Shown here piece after piece: positions 1-9,717 of a DNA stretch of 64,000 nucleotides. The stretch is from the NCBI RefSeq assembly GCF_003173035.1, contig NZ_QGLE01000006.1, forward strand, positions 62,578-126,577, in the 5' to 3' direction. The stretch comes from Zavarzinia aquatilis (GTDB taxonomy: Bacteria > Pseudomonadota > Alphaproteobacteria > Zavarziniales > Zavarziniaceae). Numbering within the stretch: the first letter of the stretch is position 1; each line of letters starts with the position of its first letter. The translations under genes and the position numbers were made by a program. The notes below the pieces were generated by a model. That model saw nothing but the letters and a program-made list of their open reading frames with translations, was not told the DNA's origin and made no database searches.

Positions 1-294
1 CTGGTGGCTGTTGGCCCCATGGTTGGCCAGCAGGCGGTAGCCGTCGGCGTCGACCCCGACCAGCCGGGCGACCTCGCCCACGGCGCGGACGAAGCCGGCG
101 ATCTCGGCATCCGAGGCATGGGCCGAGAAATCGTCCCACGAGACGTAAGCGCCCTTGGGGATCACCAGGACATGCACCGGCGCCTGCGGGTGGATGTCGT
201 GGAAGGCCAGGGCGTGTTCGGTCTCGTGCACCCGGTTGCAGGGAATTTCGCCGCGCAGGATGCGGGCAAAGATATTGTTCGGATCATAGGCCAT
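1..294 (-). CDS. HIT family protein (histidine triad), 3' end outside window
   Basis: Begins MAYDPNNIFARILRGEIP, the usual opening of bacterial HIT hydrolases (HinT-like purine nucleoside phosphoramidases). The conserved H-x-I-H-P-x-A-P-V-H-x-L-V-I-P-K segment is at about residues 32-47. The catalytic HxHxHxx motif should follow and lies beyond the left edge, so activity cannot be judged. The gene starts 5 bp after the hisE stop and is probably the last gene of the histidine operon, a common place for hit genes in alphaproteobacteria. Family assignment is firm; the substrate is inferred from the family only. Confidence 0.9.
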   Translation of the reverse strand, partial: MAYDPNNIFARILRGEIPCNRVHETEHALAFHDIHPQAPVHVLVIPKGAYVSWDDFSAHASDAEIAGFVRAVGEVARLVGVDADGYRLLANHGANSHQ

Positions 295-299
295 CGGAA

Positions 300-626
300 C
301 TAACCCTTCGGACGGCTGGCCTTTTCGGCGACCCCCGACAGGCCTTCCCGGGCCTCGAGTTCGGCCCAGACGTCGGCCGGGGTCAGGCCCCGTTCGGCCA
401 GCAGGATGAACAGGTGGAAGATCAGGTCGGCGGCCTCGCCGACCAGTTCCGTCTCGCTGCCGGCAAGACCGGCGAGGGCGGCCTCGACGCCTTCCTCGCC
501 CACCTTCTGGGCGATCTTGGCGCGGCCCTTGGCGAACAGGCGGGCGACATGGCTGTTGGCCGTGTCGGCGCCCTTTCGCGACAGGATGACCTGGAACACC
601 CGGTCGAGGATGGCGGGATCGCTCAT
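300..626 (-). CDS. hisE: Phosphoribosyl-ATP pyrophosphatase HisE
   Basis: 108 residues, the normal length for stand-alone HisE. It hydrolyses phosphoribosyl-ATP to phosphoribosyl-AMP, the second step of histidine synthesis, in the cytosol. The all-alpha MazG-like fold is recognisable from K-V-G-E-E-G-V-E-A-A-L-A (about residues 41-52) and the metal-binding E-A-A-D-L-I-F-H-L segment (about 62-70). The start ATG is 11 bp after the hisF stop, so it is translated as part of the his operon. HisI (the cyclohydrolase) is not fused to it and not present here. Confidence 0.95.
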   Translation of the reverse strand: MSDPAILDRVFQVILSRKGADTANSHVARLFAKGRAKIAQKVGEEGVEAALAGLAGSETELVGEAADLIFHLFILLAERGLTPADVWAELEAREGLSGVAEKASRPKG

Positions 627-637
627 GGTCTTCCCCG

Positions 638-1396
638 TCACAGGCGCATCGGCACGCCCCGCGCGGCCATGTGTTCCTTGGCCTCGCGGATCGAGAAGGT
701 GCCGAAATGGAAGATCGAGGCGGCGAGCACGGCCGAGGCATGACCTTCGAGAATGCCGTCCGCCAGATGGTCGAGGGTGCCGACCCCGCCGGACGCGATG
801 ACGGGCACGGTGACGGCATCGGACACCGCCCGGGTCAGGCCGATGTCGAAGCCCGCCTTGGTGCCGTCCCGGTCCATCGAGGTCAGCAGGATTTCCCCGG
901 CGCCGAGCGAGACCATGCGTTTGGCCCATTCGACCGCGTCGATCCCGGTGTTGCGCCGGCCGCCATGGGTGTGGACATGCCACTGGCCGTGACTGTCACC
1001 CTTGGCGTCGATGGCGACGACGATGGACTGGCTGCCGACCTTTTCCGCCGCCTCGCGCACGAAATCGGGCCGGGCCACGGCGGCGGAATTGATCGAGACC
1101 TTGTCGGCCCCGGCCAGCAGCAATTGCCGCACATCGTCGAGGGTGCGGACGCCGCCACCGACAGTCAGCGGCATGAAGACCTGTTCCGCCGTGTGGCGCA
1201 CGACGTCGAGCATGATCGCCCGGTCGTCGCTCGATGCCGTGATGTCCAGGAAGGTCAGCTCGTCGGCACCGGCGGCGTCATAAAGCCTCGCCTGTTCCAC
1301 GGGATCGCCGGCATCGCGCAGGTCGACGAAATTGACGCCCTTGACCACCCGGCCGTTGTGGACGTCGAGACAGGGGATGACCCGGGCCTTCAGCAT
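638..1396 (-). CDS. hisF: Imidazole glycerol phosphate synthase, cyclase subunit HisF
   Basis: 252-residue (beta/alpha)8 barrel. With HisH it turns PRFAR and glutamine-derived ammonia into imidazole glycerol phosphate and AICAR. The N-terminal R-V-I-P-C-L-D-V motif holds the first catalytic Asp (about residue 11), and V-V-A-I-D-A-K holds the second (about 130). Two phosphate-binding glycine loops, one ending V-I-A-S-G-G-V-G, are present. Its ATG overlaps the hisA stop by one base (TGATG), which indicates translational coupling. The start is unambiguous because [12 protein letters not shown] is the family N-terminus. Confidence 0.97.
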   Translation of the reverse strand: MLKARVIPCLDVHNGRVVKGVNFVDLRDAGDPVEQARLYDAAGADELTFLDITASSDDRAIMLDVVRHTAEQVFMPLTVGGGVRTLDDVRQLLLAGADKVSINSAAVARPDFVREAAEKVGSQSIVVAIDAKGDSHGQWHVHTHGGRRNTGIDAVEWAKRMVSLGAGEILLTSMDRDGTKAGFDIGLTRAVSDAVTVPVIASGGVGTLDHLADGILEGHASAVLAASIFHFGTFSIREAKEHMAARGVPMRL

Positions 1397-2127
1397 CACG
1401 CCGCCCTTTTGGTAAGGGCCAGCGCCGCCGCCGGGTCCAGCCGCCCGTCGTAGAGCGCGCGGCCCGAAATGGCCCCGGCGATGGGCGTGCCCCTGACCGC
1501 CATCAGGGCCTCGATATCGCCAAGGCCGGCCAGCCCGCCCGAGGCGATGACCGGGATCGAGACCGCGTCGGCGAGGGCGGCCGTCGCCGGCACGTTGACA
1601 CCGGTCAGCAGGCCGTCGCGGGCGATATCGGTGAAGATGAGGGCGGAAACGCCCGCGTCCTCGAAGCGCTTCGCGAGGTCGATCGCGGTGATCGACGAGG
1701 TCTCGGCCCAGCCCTCGACCGCGACCATGCCGTCGCGCGCGTCGATGCCGACGGCGACATGGCCGGGGAACAGCTTGCAAGCCTCGATGACGAGATCGGG
1801 ATTACGCAGGGCGACGGTGCCGAGGATGACCCGGGTCAACCCGCGAGCCAGCCAGCCCTCGATCATCTCGAGATTGCGGATGCCGCCGCCGAGCTGCACG
1901 GGCACGTCGGTCGCCTTCAGGATCGCCTCGACCGCCGGGCCGTTCACCGCGTTGCCGGCGAAGGCGCCGTCGAGATCGACGACATGCAGCCACTCGAAAC
2001 CCTGCGCCTTGAAGGCGGCGGCCTGGGCGGCCGGGTCCTTGTTGTAGACGGTGGCCCGGGCCATGTCGCCCTGGGCGAGGCGGACGCATTCGCCGCCCTT
2101 GAGGTCGATCGCGGGGTAAAGGATCAC
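1396..2127 (-). CDS. hisA: ProFAR isomerase HisA
   Basis: 243 residues beginning with [12 protein letters not shown]; the Asp in that motif is the catalytic base of the Amadori rearrangement of ProFAR to PRFAR. It is a (beta/alpha)8 barrel homologous to the adjacent HisF. I chose the GTG at 2125-2127 because it overlaps the hisH stop as GTGA and puts the family motif right at the N-terminus. A second GTG three codons upstream is possible. The gene sits in the tight chain hisH-hisA-hisF, so the products needed for consecutive steps are made together. Confidence 0.96.
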   Translation of the reverse strand: MILYPAIDLKGGECVRLAQGDMARATVYNKDPAAQAAAFKAQGFEWLHVVDLDGAFAGNAVNGPAVEAILKATDVPVQLGGGIRNLEMIEGWLARGLTRVILGTVALRNPDLVIEACKLFPGHVAVGIDARDGMVAVEGWAETSSITAIDLAKRFEDAGVSALIFTDIARDGLLTGVNVPATAALADAVSIPVIASGGLAGLGDIEALMAVRGTPIAGAISGRALYDGRLDPAAALALTKRAA

Positions 2128-2780
2128 GGGCGCCACCTCAGGAAACCGGCGATGAGCGAGAGGCCGAAGGCCTGGCTCTTCTCCGGGTGGAACTGGGTGC
2201 CGAACAGATTGTCGCGGGCGACGATGGCGGTGACCGGGCCGCCGTAATCGGCGGTCGCCACCAGGTCTTCGCCGCGCTCGACCTGCAGGGCATAGGAATG
2301 GACGAAATAGGCGTGCTCGCCCGAGCGGGCATGGCCCAGCACCGGGTGATGATGGCGGATCGACAGATTGTTCCAGCCCATGTGCGGGATCTTCAGGCGC
2401 CTGTCGTCCGGCGCCAGCCGGTCGACCACGCCCGGCACCCAGCCGAAACCGGCGTGGTGGCCATGCTCCAGCCCCTCGGTCGCCATCAGCTGCATCCCGA
2501 TGCAGATGCCGAAGAAGGGCCGGGCGTTGACCTTCACCGCTTCGGTCAGGGCATCCATCATGCCGGGCAGGGCCTGGATCGAGGTCTTGCAATCGGCGAA
2601 GGCGCCGTCGCCGGGCAGCACCACGCGCTCGGCCGAAAGCACCACCTCGGGCCGGTCGGTGACGACGATCTGTTCCGGCTTCAGGCCGATCTCGGCGCCC
2701 ATGCGCTCGAACGCCTTGGCGGCGGAACGCAGGTTGCCCGCGCCATAGTCGATGATGGCGACGGCGGGTTTCGCGGTCAT
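2124..2780 (-). CDS. hisH: Imidazole glycerol phosphate synthase, glutaminase subunit HisH
   Basis: 218-residue class I glutamine amidotransferase that supplies ammonia to HisF. The nucleophile is Cys93 in F-F-G-I-C-I-G-M-Q; the His/Glu pair of the triad is in F-H-P-E-K-S-Q near the C-terminus. The opening [11 protein letters not shown] is diagnostic. Its ATG overlaps the stop of the upstream DUF2628 gene by four bases (ATGA), and its own stop overlaps hisA. The length is slightly above the usual 200 or so residues, but no insertion stands out. Confidence 0.96.
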   Translation of the reverse strand: MTAKPAVAIIDYGAGNLRSAAKAFERMGAEIGLKPEQIVVTDRPEVVLSAERVVLPGDGAFADCKTSIQALPGMMDALTEAVKVNARPFFGICIGMQLMATEGLEHGHHAGFGWVPGVVDRLAPDDRRLKIPHMGWNNLSIRHHHPVLGHARSGEHAYFVHSYALQVERGEDLVATADYGGPVTAIVARDNLFGTQFHPEKSQAFGLSLIAGFLRWRP

Positions 2781-3136
2781 GAACGCACCTTCAGGACGAC
2801 CCGGTCCACGGCGTCGGCGCGGCTCTCGCCGGTGACGACACCGATCGCGGGGTGGCCGCGGCGGGCCAGTACCCGGCGGCGGATTTCACCGGCCTCGAAG
2901 CCCGTGAACAGGGCGGCGGCCAGCACGGTCAATTCGGGCAGCGGCCGCTCGGGCAGCAGGAAAATCCCGGCGGCGATGCCGGCTGCGACGAAGCCGAGCC
3001 AAAGGACAGCCTCGATCCAGGCGGCCTGAGCCAGCAGCCACAGGGGACCGAACAGGAAGGCGGCGAGCGAGAAACGCTCCGCCACCAGCTCGATCTCCGG
3101 CAGGGGGCCGTGCACCGTATAGGCGATGGGCCGCAT
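2777..3136 (-). CDS. DUF2628 small membrane protein in the his operon
   Basis: 119 residues. The motif [14 protein letters not shown] (about residues 22-35) is the DUF2628 signature, followed by a hydrophobic segment [20 protein letters not shown] and a second one, [16 protein letters not shown]. Two or three membrane segments are likely. It is locked into the operon by a one-base overlap with hisB (TGATG) and a four-base overlap with hisH (ATGA). Proteins of this family commonly sit between hisB and hisH in alphaproteobacteria; their function is not known and I do not assign one. Confidence 0.85.
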   Translation of the reverse strand: MRPIAYTVHGPLPEIELVAERFSLAAFLFGPLWLLAQAAWIEAVLWLGFVAAGIAAGIFLLPERPLPELTVLAAALFTGFEAGEIRRRVLARRGHPAIGVVTGESRADAVDRVVLKVRS

Positions 3137-3735
3137 CAGAGCGTGCCGCCCAGCACGCCCTTGGTCGAGGGCACGGCGGCGGCGGCGCGCGGGTCGATCT
3201 CGATGGCCGCGCGCAGGGCCCGGGCCAGCGCCTTGTAGCTGCTCTCGACGATGTGGTGATTGTTCTCGCCGTAGAGATTCTCGACATGCAGGGTGATGCC
3301 GCCGGCCTGCGCGAAGGCCTGGAACCATTCCTTGAACAGCTCCGTGTCCATTTCGCCCAGCTTGTCGCGGGTGAATTTCACCTTCCAGATCAGATAGGGC
3401 CGGTTCGAACAGTCGAGGGCGACGCGGGTCAGCGTCTCGTCCATCGGGATCAGCGCGTCGCCATAACGCCGGATGCCCTTGCGGTCGCCCAGCGCCTTGG
3501 TGAAGGCCTCGCCGATGGCGATGCCGACGTCTTCCGTCGTGTGGTGGAAGTCGATGTGGGTATCGCCCTTCGCGGTCACCGTCAGGTCGATCAGCGAATG
3601 GCGCGACAGCTGTTCGAGCATATGGTCGAGGAAGCCGACCCCGGTCGAGACCTGATACTGGCCGGTGCCGTCCAGGTCGATGGTGACCGAGATTTCGGTC
3701 TCCTTGGTCTTGCGGGCGATCGTGGCGGTCCGCAT
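3136..3735 (-). CDS. hisB: Imidazoleglycerol-phosphate dehydratase HisB (monofunctional)
   Basis: 199 residues; removes water from imidazole glycerol phosphate to give imidazole acetol phosphate. The two metal-binding histidine clusters are visible: D-F-H-H-T-T-E-D (about residue 64 on) and E-N-N-H-H-I-V-E-S (about 160 on), plus G-F-L-D-H-M near residue 37. There are two ATGs six bases apart. I chose the second ([15 protein letters not shown]) because it matches the family N-terminus and lies 8 nt after GAGG, whereas the first ATG is only 2 nt from it. It is the first gene of the his cluster in this window. Confidence 0.96.
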   Translation of the reverse strand: MRTATIARKTKETEISVTIDLDGTGQYQVSTGVGFLDHMLEQLSRHSLIDLTVTAKGDTHIDFHHTTEDVGIAIGEAFTKALGDRKGIRRYGDALIPMDETLTRVALDCSNRPYLIWKVKFTRDKLGEMDTELFKEWFQAFAQAGGITLHVENLYGENNHHIVESSYKALARALRAAIEIDPRAAAAVPSTKGVLGGTL

Positions 3736-3760
3736 CGGCATGTCCTCGAAGCATTGAATG

Positions 3761-3781
3761 GCGCCCGTTTAGCACGGGCGC
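3761..3781 (-). other. Perfect 7-bp-stem hairpin between brnA and hisB
   Basis: GCGCCCG and CGGGCGC flank a 7-nt loop 26 bp upstream of the hisB start. It has no T-run, so it is not a classic intrinsic terminator. It may cap transcription from the upstream toxin-antitoxin pair or act in the his leader; no His codon-rich leader peptide was seen. Confidence 0.4.
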
Positions 3782-3810
3782 GCGCGTCAAGCCATAGATT
3801 GGGCGGCCTT

Positions 3811-4095
3811 CTACTTGATTCCAGCGGCCTTTTTCAGCGCCTCGTCGATGCGGGTCTGCCAGCCCGGACCCCCGGCCTTGAAATGGTCGAGCACGGCTTG
3901 CGACAGGCGGATGTTGATGTGTTCCTTGGGCGAAGTGGATTTCGGCCGCCCCGCTTTTCGCAGCGTACCCGTGGCTGGCCGCAGAACCTCGCCGCCGACC
4001 GACAGCTCGGCCCGGTTGAACATCTCGTCGGTGATTTCCGGGGCGTCGTCCGGATCAACCCAGTCGGTCGCGATAGCGCGCTTGTTCCCGTTCAT
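3811..4095 (-). CDS. brnA: BrnA family antitoxin (copy 1)
   Basis: 94 residues. BrnA neutralises the BrnT RNase and represses its own operon as a DNA-binding dimer. The conserved C-terminal ribbon-helix-helix-like part, from G-R-P-K-S-T-S-P-K-E-H-I-N-I-R-L-S to the end (about residues 49-94), is clear. The gene overlaps brnT copy 1 by 41 bp in another frame, with the toxin first, the usual BrnTA order. The last 97 bp are nearly identical to the same part of the second brnA (positions 4392-4488), with four mismatches, while the N-terminal halves differ strongly. Confidence 0.9.
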   Translation of the reverse strand: MNGNKRAIATDWVDPDDAPEITDEMFNRAELSVGGEVLRPATGTLRKAGRPKSTSPKEHINIRLSQAVLDHFKAGGPGWQTRIDEALKKAAGIK

Positions 4096-4327
4096 TGGCT
4101 TTCCTCATCGAAATGATCCGCCGTCCGTCGGCTGTCGGGGTCCAAACCAGAACCACCATGCGTTCACCCAACAGGCCGATCGTGATGAAACGCGGCTCCG
4201 GATAGGGCTCGCGATCATCCTCGATCGTGAAGGCGACGCCCTGAAACACCTGAGTCGCGTCGGCGAAATCCAGACCGCGTTCCGCCAAGGTCTTCAACCG
4301 CTTGGACGGGTCGAAGCTGATTTCCAT
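4055..4327 (-). CDS. brnT: BrnT family toxin (copy 1)
   Basis: 90 residues, the typical BrnT size. BrnT is a RelE-fold ribonuclease that stops growth when freed from BrnA. Family features: M-E-I-S-F-D-P-S-K-R opening, A-E-R-G-L-D-F-A-D-A at about residues 15-24, the central R-F-I-T-I-G-L strand and the C-terminal R-I-I-S-M-R-K-A-N-E-R-E. The gene looks intact. It ends inside the brnA coding region (41-bp overlap). Upstream lies a paired operator (4336-4381) that resembles the one before brnT copy 2. Confidence 0.9.
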   Translation of the reverse strand: MEISFDPSKRLKTLAERGLDFADATQVFQGVAFTIEDDREPYPEPRFITIGLLGERMVVLVWTPTADGRRIISMRKANEREQARYRDRLG

Positions 4328-4335
4328 GGTTATTT

Positions 4336-4381
4336 ATGTATCCACGATTTCATGTCGCGCAAGGGGTTATCGTGGGTACGA
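4336..4381 (-). promoter_or_regulatory. Candidate BrnTA operator 1: two inverted 12-bp sites 34 bp apart
   Basis: On the + strand the sites are ATGTATCCACGA (4336-4347) and TCGTGGGTACGA (4370-4381). They lie in inverted orientation, start-to-start distance 34 bp, ending 8 bp before the brnT start codon. The same arrangement and spacing occurs before brnT copy 2. Autorepression by BrnA is known for the family; binding to these exact sites is my inference. Confidence 0.6.
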
Positions 4382-4385
4382 AATA

Positions 4386-4700
4386 TCATTCGATTCCAGC
4401 GGCTTTCTTCAGCGCCTCGTCGATGCGGGTCTGCCAGCCCGGCCCACCGGCCTTGAAATGGTCGAGCACGGCTTGCGACAGGCGGATGGTGGTCGAGACC
4501 TTGGGACTGTCCGACTTCGGCCGGCCCCGGTTGCGGCGCAGGCTCTCGGCCAGATCGGGGAAGACTTCGGCGAAGGGCCGGGCGGCTTTCAGGTCCTCGT
4601 CGGTGAAGGACGCTTCAACGGCCTCGACCTCGTCCCAGTCTTCCCTGGTGAAGCCGTGGCCGGGCTCGAAGCTGGTCAGGAGTTTCTTCCTGGCGGTCAT
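4386..4700 (-). CDS. brnA: BrnA family antitoxin (copy 2)
   Basis: 104 residues from MTARKKLLTSFEPGHGF. The N-terminal half (W-D-E-V-E-A-V-E-A-S-F-T-D-E-D-L) differs from copy 1. The C-terminal DNA-binding half from G-R-P-K-S-D-S-P-K onward is almost identical to it in protein and DNA. Its ATG overlaps the stop of brnT copy 2 by four bases (ATGA), unlike the 41-bp overlap in copy 1. The pair looks intact. A near-identical DNA-binding half suggests both antitoxins could bind both operators. Confidence 0.9.
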   Translation of the reverse strand: MTARKKLLTSFEPGHGFTREDWDEVEAVEASFTDEDLKAARPFAEVFPDLAESLRRNRGRPKSDSPKVSTTIRLSQAVLDHFKAGGPGWQTRIDEALKKAAGIE

Positions 4701-4948
4701 GGCAGCAGACTCCGTTCCTTGCGGTTGGCGGGGCGCATACTGATCACGGCAATCCCTTGCGTGCCGAGACGGGCGAAAATGACGGCGATCGTGCCATCGC
4801 GCAAAATGCCGATGGCCTTGAACCGGCCCTGGACCGAGGGTGTGATGACGGCGGTCTCGAAGAACGAGCCATCGGCCAGATCGACGAAGTCGAAACCGTG
4901 CTTGGCGAGATTCAGTTGCCGCTTCGGCTCGTCCCAAGTGATGCGCAT
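4697..4948 (-). CDS. brnT: BrnT family toxin (copy 2)
   Basis: 83 residues: M-R-I-T-W-D-E-P-K-R-Q-L-N-L-A-K-H-G-F-D-F-V-D-L opening and a C-terminal A-V-I-S-M-R-P-A-N-R-K-E-R. This is the BrnT pattern with K-H-G-x-D-F near residue 17. It is only distantly similar to copy 1, so the two pairs are not a simple recent duplication. It lies 62 bp downstream of dapB on the same strand, with its own operator (4955-5000) in the gap. The gene appears complete. Confidence 0.88.
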   Translation of the reverse strand: MRITWDEPKRQLNLAKHGFDFVDLADGSFFETAVITPSVQGRFKAIGILRDGTIAVIFARLGTQGIAVISMRPANRKERSLLP

Positions 4949-4954
4949 GAATTA

Positions 4955-5000
4955 ACGTAACAACGAAAAAGGGCTCGCGCCACAATTTTCGTTGTAACGA
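4955..5000 (-). promoter_or_regulatory. Candidate BrnTA operator 2, within a 21-bp-arm inverted repeat
   Basis: Sites ACGTAACAACGA (4955-4966) and TCGTTGTAACGA (4989-5000) on the + strand, inverted, 34 bp start to start and 6 bp from the brnT start. They are part of a longer inverted repeat (4949-4969 with 4986-5006, two mismatches). As the repeat follows dapB it might also form an RNA hairpin, but the shared spacing with operator 1 favours protein binding. Confidence 0.6.
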
Positions 5001-5010
5001 TAATTCCCCG

Positions 5011-5814
5011 TCAGCCGAGGTCGAGAACGTCCGCCATGTCGTAGAGGCCGGCGGGCTTGCCGGCGGCCCAGAGGGCGGCGTGGATGGCGCCGCGCGAGAA
5101 GATGCCGCGGTCGGTCGCCTTGTGGGTCAGCTCCACGCGCTCGCCGTCGGCGGCGAAGAGGACCGAATGTTCGCCGACGACATCGCCGCCGCGTAACGTC
5201 GCGAAGCCGATGTGGCCCTTCACCCGGGCGCCGGTATGGCCGTCGCGCACCCGGTCCGACACCGCGTCCAGCGCGACATTGCGCCCGGCCGCCGCCGCCT
5301 TGCCCAGGGCAAGGGCGGTGCCCGAGGGGGCGTCGACCTTGTGGCGGTGGTGCATCTCGACGATTTCGATATCCCATTCCTCCGGCCCGAGGATGGCGGC
5401 GACCTTGCGGGTGAGGGCCGAAAGCAGATTGACGCCGAGGCTGAAATTAGCCGCCTGCACGACGGGGGCATGGCCCGCGGCGGCGACAATGGCCGCCTGC
5501 TGGTCGGCGGACAGGCCGGTGGTGCCGATGACGAGGGCCTTGCCCGTCCGGGCGGCCAGGGTGGCGTGGCTGGGCGCGGCGACGGGCGCGGTGAAGTCGA
5601 TGACGACGTCCGAGACGGCGAAGAGCGCGGCGGCATCGTCGGTCACGACGACACCGAGCGGCGCCTTGCCGACCAGCGTGCCAAGATCGGTGCCGATCAG
5701 CTCGGCCCCCGGGCGCTCGGTGCCGCCGGCGATGGTGGCCCCGGCGGCGAGGCCGGCGTTGATCAGGCTGCGCCCCATGCGGCCGCCGCAGCCGAGGATG
5801 CCGATGGTGGTCAT
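5011..5814 (-). CDS. dapB: 4-hydroxy-tetrahydrodipicolinate reductase DapB
   Basis: 267 residues. It reduces hydroxytetrahydrodipicolinate with NAD(P)H in the lysine and meso-diaminopimelate pathway, which feeds peptidoglycan. The N-terminal dinucleotide fold G-I-L-G-C-G-G-R-M-G is at residues 5-14. The catalytic E-M-H-H-R-H-K-V-D-A-P-S-G-T-A segment is at about 152-166. An AGGGGAG Shine-Dalgarno sequence lies about 10 nt before the ATG. It follows dnaJ on the same strand, separated by a 126-bp gap holding an 85-bp palindromic repeat element. Confidence 0.97.
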   Translation of the reverse strand: MTTIGILGCGGRMGRSLINAGLAAGATIAGGTERPGAELIGTDLGTLVGKAPLGVVVTDDAAALFAVSDVVIDFTAPVAAPSHATLAARTGKALVIGTTGLSADQQAAIVAAAGHAPVVQAANFSLGVNLLSALTRKVAAILGPEEWDIEIVEMHHRHKVDAPSGTALALGKAAAAGRNVALDAVSDRVRDGHTGARVKGHIGFATLRGGDVVGEHSVLFAADGERVELTHKATDRGIFSRGAIHAALWAAGKPAGLYDMADVLDLG

Positions 5815-5837
5815 GGCGTTAGGGCTCCCCTACAGAG

Positions 5838-5922
5838 CGTCATCCCGGCGCAGGCCGGGATCTCGCGGGTGTTGGCTTCGGTGCTTTTCCGCCCCGAGAC
5901 CCCGGCTTTCGCCGGGGTGACG
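5838..5922. repeat. Bipartite palindromic intergenic element, copy A (85 bp)
   Basis: Two adjacent stem-loops, one around CCCGGCGCAGGCCGGG and one around CCCCGGCTTTCGCCGGGG. They are bounded by CGTCATC at one end and GTGACG at the other, so the whole unit is also an inverted repeat. Related units of the same size and plan occur at 20209-20294 and 49199-49283. Located between dnaJ and dapB. Confidence 0.75.
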
Positions 5923-5940
5923 ATACAGGCTGGGCGGCGG

Positions 5941-7083
5941 CTATTCGGTCAGGTCGTTCCAGAGTTCCTTCACCTTGGCGAAGAAACCCTCGGATTCGGG
6001 GCTGGTGCCCTTGCCGCCGGCCTTTTCGAACTCTTTCAGCAGCTCTTTCTGCTTGGCCGTCAGGTTCATCGGCGTCTCGACCACGGCGTTGATGTAGAGG
6101 TCGCCGAAGGCGCCGCCGCGCAGGGTGGGCATTCCCTTGCCCTTCAGGCGGAACTGGCGCCCGGTCTGGGTGCCGGCCGGGATCGCGACCTTGGCGCGGG
6201 CACCGTCGATGGTCGGCACCTCGATGCTGCCGCCAAGCGCCGCGGTCACCATGGGGATGGGCACGCGGCAGAACAGATTGGTGCCGTCGCGCCGGAACAG
6301 GGCATGGGGCGAGACGGTCAGGAAGATATAGAGGTCGCCCGGCGGCCCGCCGCGCAGGCCCGCCTCGCCCTCGCTGGCGAGACGGATGCGGGTGCCGTCC
6401 TCGACGCCCTGCGGGATATTGACCGACAGGGTCTTGTCCTTGGCGGTGCGGCCGTGACCGCCGCAGGCCTTGCAGGGATCCTTGATGATGCGGCCGGCGC
6501 CCTGGCAGGTCGGGCAGGTCCGCTCGACGGTGAAGAAGCCTTGCGCCGCGCGCACCTTGCCGGCGCCCTGGCAGGTCGGGCAGGTGCTCGGCTTGGAGCC
6601 GGCCGCCGCACCCGAGCCGTCGCAGACTTCGCAGGCGATGGTGGTCGGAACCTTGATCTGGGACTTCTTGCCCTTGAAGGCGTCCTCAAGGCTGATTTCC
6701 ATGTTGTAGCGCAGGTCCGAGCCGCGCGTGGCGCCGTTCGGATTGCCGCGCTGGCCGCCCCGGCCCATGAATTCGCCGAACAGGTCGTCGAAGACATCGG
6801 CGAAGGACGAGCTGAAGCCGAAGCCGCCCGCGCCGCCGCCCGGACCGCCGCCGCCGCCCTCGAAGGCGGCATGGCCGTAACGGTTATAGGCCGCGCGCTT
6901 CTCCTCGTCGGAGAGGACGGAATAGGCTTCGTTCAATTCCTTGAACTTCTGTTCGGCTTCCGCGTTGCCCGGGTTCTTGTCCGGGTGCCACTTCATCGCG
7001 GCCTTGCGGAATGCCTTCTTGATGTCGTCGGCCGAGGCCTCGCGCGCGACGCCCAGAAGTTCGTAATAATCGGCCTTCGCCAT
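5941..7083 (-). CDS. dnaJ: Molecular chaperone DnaJ (Hsp40)
   Basis: 380 residues, full type I DnaJ. J domain at residues 4-70 with the H-P-D tripeptide that stimulates DnaK ATPase. Gly/Phe-rich linker at about 75-110. Four C-x-x-C-x-G-x-G zinc-binding repeats at about 145-205 ([32 protein letters not shown]). Then the two beta-barrel substrate-binding domains. It acts with DnaK and GrpE, both in this window. It follows dnaK by 83 bp, and a hairpin sits in the gap. Confidence 0.98.
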   Translation of the reverse strand: MAKADYYELLGVAREASADDIKKAFRKAAMKWHPDKNPGNAEAEQKFKELNEAYSVLSDEEKRAAYNRYGHAAFEGGGGGPGGGAGGFGFSSSFADVFDDLFGEFMGRGGQRGNPNGATRGSDLRYNMEISLEDAFKGKKSQIKVPTTIACEVCDGSGAAAGSKPSTCPTCQGAGKVRAAQGFFTVERTCPTCQGAGRIIKDPCKACGGHGRTAKDKTLSVNIPQGVEDGTRIRLASEGEAGLRGGPPGDLYIFLTVSPHALFRRDGTNLFCRVPIPMVTAALGGSIEVPTIDGARAKVAIPAGTQTGRQFRLKGKGMPTLRGGAFGDLYINAVVETPMNLTAKQKELLKEFEKAGGKGTSPESEGFFAKVKELWNDLTE

Positions 7084-7104
7084 GGCGGACTCCCTTAACC
7101 GGCC

Positions 7105-7140
7105 GTGCCGGCCGTCCCCTTATCGGGCAACGGCCGGCAC
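7105..7140 (-). other. Hairpin in the dnaK-dnaJ gap
   Basis: Perfect 10-bp arms GTGCCGGCCG / CGGCCGGCAC around a 16-nt loop, 22 bp upstream of dnaJ. No T-run follows. Such a structure would lower dnaJ expression relative to dnaK or protect the dnaK message; this role is inferred. Confidence 0.45.
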
Positions 7141-7166
7141 GCCACGTCCTGTCGGTGTGCAGCGGA

Positions 7167-9092
<1,926 letters not shown>

Positions 9093-9202
9093 GACTCTCT
9101 CCTTTTCGGCAGGCTCCGGCGGCCCGAATGGCACCGGCGAAGCCCCCTGATTTCCGGGAACGGGCGACGGGGGCCGGGAAAGCCCCCATTCGCGCTGAGG
9201 CT

Positions 9203-9231
9203 TATATAGGGCGGGAATTTTTGGGCCGCAA
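9203..9231 (-). promoter_or_regulatory. Candidate dnaK promoter
   Basis: Reading the minus strand: TTGCGG (9226-9231), a 17-nt spacer, then TATATA (9203-9208), ending 110 bp before the dnaK ATG. This resembles a housekeeping sigma promoter. I saw no good CTTGAAA/CCCAT heat-shock pattern and no CIRCE repeat here. Confidence 0.4.
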
Positions 9232-9261
9232 CGGGCGGAGAAGGCTTCCAGGGGCCGCCTG

Positions 9262-9717
9262 ATGAAAAAAACGTCAGCGACGCAGTCCTTGTCCCGGACC
9301 CCGCAGCGGGCGCAGGCTGGCGAGGCATCGGCGGAGGCATCGGCAAGGATGGCGGCAAAGGCGGCACAGCACGACACGGCCCTGTTCGAGGCCGTTTTCG
9401 CCCATGCCGCGGCCCTCGATCCCGAGGTGCGCCGGGGCCGCATGTTCGGTTGCCCGTCGGTCTATCGCGGGCGGCGTATGGCGCTCTGCGTCTTCGGGGC
9501 CGAAATCGCGCTCCGCGTGCCGCAGGACGTGGCGTCGGCCGCCATCGAGGCAGGGCGCGCCCACCCGTTCCAGCCCTATGGCCGCAGTCCGATGCGGGAA
9601 TGGATCGCGCTCGAGGGCGGGATCGCCGCCCTCGAGCTTCATGGCGAACTCGCCGCCGCCGCGCTTCGCTTCGCCCGCGACAATGACGGCGGGAGTCCTC
9701 GCGCGGTCAGAAGTTGA
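9262..9717 (+). CDS. TfoX/Sxy N-terminal domain protein
   Basis: 151 residues. The core [23 protein letters not shown] (about residues 58-80) matches the TfoX N-terminal fold. An unusual Ala/Ser/Gln-rich extension of about 35 residues precedes it, so the true start may be an inner ATG such as the one coding M-A-A-K (residue 30). The C-terminal TfoX helix-hairpin domain is missing, so this is not the competence regulator itself; its function is unknown. It is divergent from dnaK and ends 11 bp inside the convergent TonB receptor gene. Confidence 0.7.
   Translation: MKKTSATQSLSRTPQRAQAGEASAEASARMAAKAAQHDTALFEAVFAHAAALDPEVRRGRMFGCPSVYRGRRMALCVFGAEIALRVPQDVASAAIEAGRAHPFQPYGRSPMREWIALEGGIAALELHGELAAAALRFARDNDGGSPRAVRS

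Noticed and set aside
5212-7098. A 628-codon open frame on the + strand opposite dapB and dnaJ.
   Set aside because: It crosses two certain genes and an intergenic repeat, with no family match.
9093-9261. CIRCE or sigma-32 control of dnaK.
   Set aside because: No TTAGCACTC-N9-GAGTGCTAA inverted repeat and no convincing CTTGAAA/CCCAT pair in the region.
9262-9717. Competence regulator TfoX.
   Set aside because: Only the N-terminal TfoX-like domain is present and no competence genes are nearby.
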